A DNA stretch of 64,000 nt from Warburgia ugandensis (lineage: Eukaryota > Streptophyta > Magnoliopsida > Canellales > Canellaceae), in assembly GCA_035236585.1 (NCBI GenBank), contig CP141126.1, forward strand, positions 70,099,414-70,163,413, written 5' to 3'. Position numbers and translations under genes: made by a program. A model generated the notes under the pieces. That model saw only the letters and a program-made list of their open reading frames with translations, was not told the origin of the DNA and made no database searches. Shown piece by piece: positions 57,835 to 64,000 of this stretch. Each line of letters starts with the position of its first letter. Position 1 is the stretch's first letter.

Positions 57835-58902
57835 TCTTCTTTAAAACTTAATTTTCTCTCCACCATTGAATTGGATGGCCCTAAGATAAATGGCCTTGAT
57901 TTTTGTAGATATTCATTTGCTAATGTGGACCAATTATTCTTCAATAACTTGTATGGATAAGGCTTCCAATCATTGGTTGAGTAGGAGAGAGAAAATAAGT
58001 AAAAAGAAAATCTTTGTGTGAGTCTCATTCTTCTTTTTCTTTTGAAAATCTTTCATTCTATATGACTCCATTATATGTGAATAGAACATCTTCCATAAGC
58101 CTCTTAAGATGGTGAAATGTATGTACGTGTACATGAATTGGAAATTTTCCACCTTTTCACCCTCATTTGAGTTGGAGTTGTACATAGTGTTTCTTACTGG
58201 TCTAACTTTCACAGTGACACCCAATGATAATTCTAAACCTTCAAGACTTTACTTTAGTACTTATGACCCATGATGTAGCTTGGAAGGTAAAATTGGTCTT
58301 TCTGGGGTAAAATTGGTAATTTTGGGCTTTTTTTTATTTTTACCTTGGACTTGTAAAATAGTAGAATTAATCTTAATTAGTGATAATGAAGTGATTTTTA
58401 ATAGTATTCCCTTTGATTTCTAAATATAGGTTTAATAGTATTCCCTTTTATTTCTAAATAGAATTAATCCTAATTACTAATGGTTTTAAACATCTTTACC
58501 TTAGGATGGGGATCTAACTTTAAAAATACATTGGATTATGGTTAAAAGAAAATTAATTAGTTTAGCTCTAAATCCATCATATAAGTGTAAAAATGATCAA
58601 TCTAATGTACTAAAATAATACAAAATTAGAGTTTTTGGACACAATATTAAGCTCTTAATACTTGGCTTTAGTGACCACGCTCATATGGCAACCAGGACCA
58701 GAAAGAGAAGAGCCTAAGAAACCAAACTATCCTATTAGTCAAGGTCTTGTGGTAGCATTATTCAACAAAAGAAGCCACTTGGGAACTAGAAAGCAACATG
58801 AGACAAAAGTTTCCTAAGTTCTTATTTGAATTAGCCTGAAATTTCAAGGTTGAAATTTTTGTGAGTGTAGAATGTAACAATAATAATTTTGATGATACAA
58901 AT
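57835..58902. other. Probable ATH1 LTR upstream part, then unassigned sequence
   Basis: Continues ATH1 after A3. No LTR start could be fixed; about 58250 is a guess. From 58250 to 58902 nothing is recognised except a 34-bp tandem duplication (58397-58460, TTTAATAGTATTCCCTTT units) and a short GGTAAAATTGGT repeat near 58286-58315. Confidence 0.4.
58397..58460. repeat. 34-bp tandem duplication
   Basis: Two nearly identical copies of a unit starting TTTAATAGTATTCCC. Confidence 0.85.
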
Positions 58903-61900
58903 TGTTAAGTGTTTAATTTTAACTAAAACTTCCTTAATGTAGCATCTAATTAGATCATCTAATCCATAAATTTTTGAAATTTTAGATTAAATAAGTATTT
59001 TTCCCTCTAATTGATTATTCAGCCATTGATTTGAAATATTTAATGGCTAGATGATCATCAAAGACAATCAACTGATTAAAGCATGATTAGAATAAGTATA
59101 ATTGAGTTCTATATGTTGCAGATTGGCCAAAAAAAAAAATTGGATCACTCAAATCAAATTAAATGGATTAGATCAAGCAAGAAGCAATCTAGGAGGAAAT
59201 TGCTTAGAGATTCAGAACAAGACGAACACCTTAGAGATTAAGAACTAAAGTTCATCAAAAGAGAAAGGAAGAGAGTAACAACAAATATCTCACCCCTTCC
59301 ACATCCCATCCAATCATCTCCTTACCAAAATCCATCAGAAGTATCCATTACCAATTAGTTTATCACTATTTCATTGCCATTTTCCCCCTAATTTGGCTTT
59401 GGTTTCAACCTTAGTTTTCACTGTGTTCTTCCATTTTTCTTTAGTTTTAGCTTCTATCTCCCACACATTTCTCACCATATTTCCTTAATTCCTTCCTACT
59501 ACAACCTTCATTCAATTTAGTCATGACACTTTTCGGGTTTCTCATTAATCTCCTCTTTCTCCTCTTTGTTTTCACATTTCCAAGAGAGCAGAAACAGATC
59601 CCTACATTCCCATGTGTCCTCTCAGTTATGGGCTTAAGAAGAAAGGAATTTTTAGAAAATTTTCATTTTTGTCCTTAGCTCTATTTATTTAATTCCTTTT
59701 GAGTCCTTTTCATCTTATCCCTATTTCATCCTTTTCCTGTTTTGTGTTATTTGAGATTTATTTTATTCCTAAATAGTAACTAAAGAATACCATATTAGTC
59801 CTATTTTATTTTAATTAAACCAAATCAACAGTTTAGCTTTAACCAACAGGACCAATTCAGTTCTTGATCTTTTTCTTCTCAGATTTCCAATCAATTTTCA
59901 GATCCTTAGCAAAACACACTTCATAGATAATCTAGTAGGTCTGATATTAAATCTAAAATCCAAAAAATTAATATAATCCATCCAATCTTGATTTCTTCAC
60001 CTCGATGTAGATAATCATATTTTTAAAAGATATGCATAATCCATTCATTAAATGGTTGATCAGAGACTTGAGGAATGGATAGATGAAGGTTGATGAACTA
60101 AGATATGGCCAGAATTGAAGAATCTTGCATTGATCTAGGAAATTGAATTTTAATTTTAATTTTTTTTCTATCTTTTGAATTTGAAATTGTATACATTTTA
60201 TTAATTTACTATATTTAAGTTTATTATTTTATTTTATTATTAATTTATGGTAATTTAAATTTTATTTAAACTTCATCTTTCTTTAAGATGAGTCCTCGTG
60301 AGATCAATTCATACTTGCACTAACTACACTACAATAGACCATACACTTGCAAAAAATAATCAACAAGGTTTTGGTGCCATTGCTAGAGACCTACAATGGA
60401 GTTTTCATAAAATTTAATAAAAATTCAAAAATTTTAGCAATTGCATTGTTTTAGCATTCTAGGCATTTCTAAGTGCTTTTTTTAATTTTTTATTGCATAA
60501 TCACTTATTTCCTATATTTTGGTACTTATTGTTGTTTTTATTTTACGTGAAATTGAAAAAAGAGGAATTCAAGCGGGATCTTAATTATGATGGCCAAATT
60601 TTTCTTTTGAGTGAATTGTAGTGAGGACACATTGTATTCTTTACTAATCATAATTAATTTAAAAAGGTTTGCAATAATACAGCTTGAGGGTGGACCATCG
60701 TAACCTTGAAGTAGAAGTGAAATATAAATGGTTTTAAGGGTCCATTATTGTAAAAATTTCCCTCATTTAGCACGACAATTGAAATATTTTTAAGATATTA
60801 TTTAGAAATATATGTGAAAATTGTATCATTTCAAATTTTTAAATCTAATAATAATTTGGTAATTTTTCAAAGTTAGATGATGATCTAAGATAAGTATGTG
60901 TAAAATCAAATTTTCTATAAAACTAATTAGGTTGTTTTCTTTGTTTTGTAAGTGGTAGATTAAGATCCATATGGTTAGATCAAGCTGATCAATATCATAG
61001 ACCTCTGAGATTGAAATGAATGACCTAGATTAATCCAGATTATCTAGGTCAAAATCAAGAAGCAATGACTCCAATTCAATCATTAAGCATCAAGGCCAAA
61101 CCATGAGTACAAGAGAATTGAAAATGCTAGGGGATGTGTCATTTGGTACTGGCCATGTTTAATGATGAAAAGAAAGGAAATAGTTTCCTAATAGGAAGCT
61201 AAGTTAAAATTAGGAAACTCGATTTGATTTACAATTCTTTGAAGAAAAGGAAAGAGAAGGAAGAAGGGAATTTCTAAAAATTGAATTCAAACCAACTTCC
61301 CATCATTTATAAATACTAAATCAAAGATAAAGTGGAAAAAGAATGAAAACCTTGAAAATTCAAAGAAAATGGAGGTTGAAGAAGATGAATAGTGCACACA
61401 TAGGCTGGTGAATAGAGGTACTTTACACATTAGTTCCTGCATTGATGCTTGACAAAAATCTCTAAAATTTAGTTCATTGGATAGAAGACATCAAGGAGAA
61501 GAAGACCCAGGTATTTGATTTTCAATTTTGACTTCAAATATTGTATCTTGAATTGATTAAAGTTAGCTACTTGCTATTTTCACATGAACAATGATAGCTA
61601 TTTAAGTTTTGCACCATTAGATTAGTTTACTTGATGATTTTTTGCATAATCTAATCTTTTTTTAGGTTTTCATTTGAGTTAAAAAGATTTTATATGTTTT
61701 ATTGAAATTTAGTGGTCAATTTGTTTAATTTTATGATATAATATTAAAAGGTACTATTGTGCAGTTTGTTGAATAGCCTATGCTTGTAATCAAACAACTT
61801 AATTCCTATTACCTTAATTTGAAATATAACCATACAATTGAATTTATTGATATCAATTGTTCTAGGTACCAAGTTTCATTGAAAAATTCCTTAAAAACGA

Positions 61901-61920
61901 GGAGAAATCAGTGGCCAAAG
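58903..61920 (+). mobile_element. ATH4: Athila-like 5' LTR, primer site and leader
   Basis: LTR 58903-60365 (TGTTAAGTGTTTAA...TAATCAACA, 1463 bp), with the ATH3 type of start and end (GAGTCCTCGTGAGATCAATTCATACTTGC, CTACACTACAATAGACC). Primer site TGGTGCCATTGCTAGAGA at 60372, six bases on, as in ATH3. Then about 1.5 kb of interior with GTGAATTGTAGTGAGGACAC, like the ATH3 leader start; no gag is seen before the D2 unit begins at 61921. Broken or continuing beyond the window. Confidence 0.75.
60372..60389 (+). other. ATH4 primer binding site
   Basis: TGGTGCCATTGCTAGAGA, a decayed tRNA-Asp-type site. Confidence 0.65.
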
Positions 61921-64000
61921 TGTAACACCCAGGGATTTTAATAACATTTTTTTTATAATAATATTAATAATAGTCAGGATCCCAATTTAAAAATATCCTA
62001 TTAATTATTTTATTAAAATATTTACTAAAAACCTCTGAGTGTTATCTCCTTTTTCCAAAATATCATGACATTGATTTAAACATAAATATAAATACGCAGC
62101 AATACATTTAAGACAATACACATTTTAAATTCGATGTCAAATCATCATCGCCTTTATTTTCAAAACAATAAATATCCAAAACATAATAATGTGGCCCAGA
62201 GTCTATCCATCATAACATCCCACCATACTTAAATAATGTCCATCATATGTATAATTGTCACAATCAAATCCATATAACAAAAGTATATAATCCATAAAGT
62301 AAGTTCGAATTGTAGTTCTTCTAATAACTCAAATCGAGCTGTCTATCAGTCAAAGTAAAATAATCCTCACTACTATCACTGTCTCACTACGGTCTTGCCC
62401 TTCTTGCTATTGCGTTCGAGATCTAAGGTATTGCGAAACAAAGCAATGCCTCAACAAGCTATTGCTTGTATAGGTACATAGACATTTAATGTAGTAACAA
62501 TGGAACAAAATCGAATAACAATGCTAATATAATGAGTAGACAGATTATCTATGAAAATATAATTATTATAAGCAATGCCAATAAAATCTCAAAACATCAT
62601 GTACGATAAAACATGCATCTTATAGATTTAAACATGATATGATCTAATATAAATGAGTATGCAATAACAACAGGGCATCCCAAGGTACATGGGTCCCACG
62701 AGTATCCCATACACTCGTATAATAGATCATGAGTACTCATATCAAACCTTTGAGTGCCATCACACCCAAGCATACAATCACATCTCCATGCTCATCATGT
62801 AAGCATACAGAACAAGAATATGGAACATCATGCCACAGTGGCAACCCTCCACAGTCTCAACCACCGCCTCTCCCCGTCAACACCATAATAGGAGACTTAA
62901 CATCCGTCCATATGGAAAGGCTTGGACCGGTAGTGTGGACTATCCATGATACCAAACCCCACCGAAAGCCATCTATGGGCAAGTGTTTATCACAACACAA
63001 TTTTAGAGCGTGGGTGGCCGGCCCTACTCCCTCCTAGCATGACATCCACCGGGTGAGAGCCCCCGTCATAAATCACAAAACACAGAAATCATGTATCTCA
63101 AAAAACTAAGAGCATTCATGGCTCACAATCCTCAATGCACCCCTTCATCCCGAACTTAGCCTCTCAAAGGACTAACCACCAAACCTCCAATGTCATTCTC
63201 ATGAAAACCCATCAATTTCAGTGGTGTAATAAAGAAAGATAATTTTTAATTATGCATAAAATACGTAGTATTAATCTCACGAAATAATCGATCATAAGCC
63301 CATTCAATACATTATCAAAATCTAATATTGATTATAGCAGAAAACTTCGAGTCTCACAAATCAAAGACTAAATAAACAAGTGCAAATAAATCACAATCAA
63401 TCATGATGTTATGACAATGCAAGGTTTTCAATTCAAAACATAACATTAAATGTCGTCACCTACCTCAATGTGAGATCACCTAATTCAAGCATGTAATCCT
63501 CTCAGCTTGCATGCTCAAATGTACCTGTTAGTATCACAATACTATTTTGTGCTATTTATTTCATCATAATGGAATCTATGGCAATCCAATTGTTGGATCA
63601 TTTTTCAAGATCTCTAATTTTGATTTGGTCCTTAGTCCCAATGTTACTTGTTATAATTTAGTCTCATCTCATGTTCATCTATTTGTTTTTGTATATATCT
63701 AACCTTTATACCTTAATCTAACGATCAGATCATCCTCAAATCAATAATTTCTCAAGATCTTGGTTAGATCAATGGTCTAGATTAATTTTTAGAGCAATTA
63801 CTCCTTAATACCCTACTTTAGTACCATATATTATCTAGTTGTCCAAGTTTTGGGGCTTAATCACCCTTTGATTGACCGAATCTAAGTTATTAAATAATAT
63901 TTTATGATTTGACTAATTTAAAAGTGGTCAAATGTAATTTTTCAAGTCAAATCTAAGTCTACATCATCAAGATGATCGCAACGGAAGTTTTCGATTATGA
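61921..64000 (-). mobile_element. D2: LTR-like unit, family D, running off the right edge
   Basis: Starts TGTAACACCCAGGG. Shared order with D1: TTTTAATAACATTTT / TTTTGTAATACATTTT near the start, GCAGCAATACATTT / GCAGCGAAAATTC, then GCGTGGGTGGCCGGCCCTACTCCCTCCTAG against GAGTGGGTGGCCAAACCCTCGTAACCCTCCTAG. Minus orientation is inferred from D1. No gene seen; the short open frame near 62729-63037 lies in the conserved tract and is taken as incidental. Confidence 0.6.

Larger units (their letters stand above)
1..58250 (-). mobile_element. ATH1: pol-bearing Athila-like Ty3/gypsy fossil, frame of the window
   Basis: Minus-strand Ty3/gypsy element of the Athila/Tat group, cut into pieces by later insertions. 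Read on the minus strand, the order is 5' LTR (about 58250 down to 51747, then 16314-16056), leader, gag, protease, RT, RNase H and the zinc-binding part of integrase at the left edge, so the 3' LTR lies outside the window. This gag-pol order is standard for Ty3/gypsy. Insertions are the CACTA (16315-51746), the D1 unit (7927-13124), the A1 unit (2258-7784) and the A3 unit (54738-57829). It is thoroughly broken, with many lesions, and must be older than everything nested in it. The upstream limit of its 5' LTR, near 58250, is a guess. Confidence 0.8.

Noticed and set aside
62729-63037. 102-codon open frame in D2
   Set aside because: Falls in the conserved non-coding tract of family D; D1 does not keep the frame.
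1-64000. CRISPR array, prokaryotic operons or tRNA/rRNA genes
   Set aside because: No regularly spaced repeats with unique spacers, no operon-like gene layout and no tRNA or rRNA fold recognised; the sequence is plant nuclear repeat DNA.

Overview
This is a gene-poor, AT-rich stretch of a large flowering-plant nuclear genome, built almost entirely of transposable elements nested inside one another. Plant origin follows from Athila-type Ty3/gypsy retrotransposons (tRNA-Asp-type primer sites, Athila gag and pol motifs), a CACTA (En/Spm) transposon with a TNP2 transposase, and long coding-free LTRs. No ordinary host gene, tRNA, rRNA or CRISPR array was recognised. The species cannot be named from the sequence.

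Layout, oldest layer first. (1) A pol-bearing Athila-like fossil on the minus strand (called ATH1 here) forms the frame. Integrase, RNase H and RT lie at 1-2257, protease at 7785-7926 plus 13125-13350, gag at 13351-14940, leader up to about 16055, and the 5' LTR at 16056-16314, 51747-54737 and probably on to about 58250. It runs off the left edge. (2) A CACTA transposon (16315-51746, about 6.7 kb of its own sequence) sits in the ATH1 5' LTR. (3) A pol-less Athila (ATH2, 17766-38257) sits in the CACTA transposase gene. (4) A second pol-less, gag-bearing Athila (ATH3, 19676-27194) sits in the 5' LTR of ATH2. A further Athila 3' end (ATH5, 42380-45414) lies in the CACTA, and another Athila LTR plus leader (ATH4, 58903-61920) lies on the right.

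Scattered through all layers are long LTR-like units of 2.6-5.2 kb with TG...CA ends, several with clear 5-bp target duplications, and with no coding interior. Family A: 2258-7784, 32631-35515, 54738-57829. Family B: 2806-5413 (inside an A copy) and 39142-41652. An A/B mosaic C: 48991-51732. Family D: 7927-13124 and 61921 to the right edge. They look like solo LTRs of long-LTR Ty3/gypsy elements, but no parent with an interior is present. They share a TATA box, a GC-rich block, conserved splice-like sites and a pair of short hairpins whose stems vary in step between families. This is the most interesting unexplained structure in the window.

The retroelement coding regions are decayed fossils. 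All features are read by eye: boundaries backed by target duplications are firm, others are approximate.
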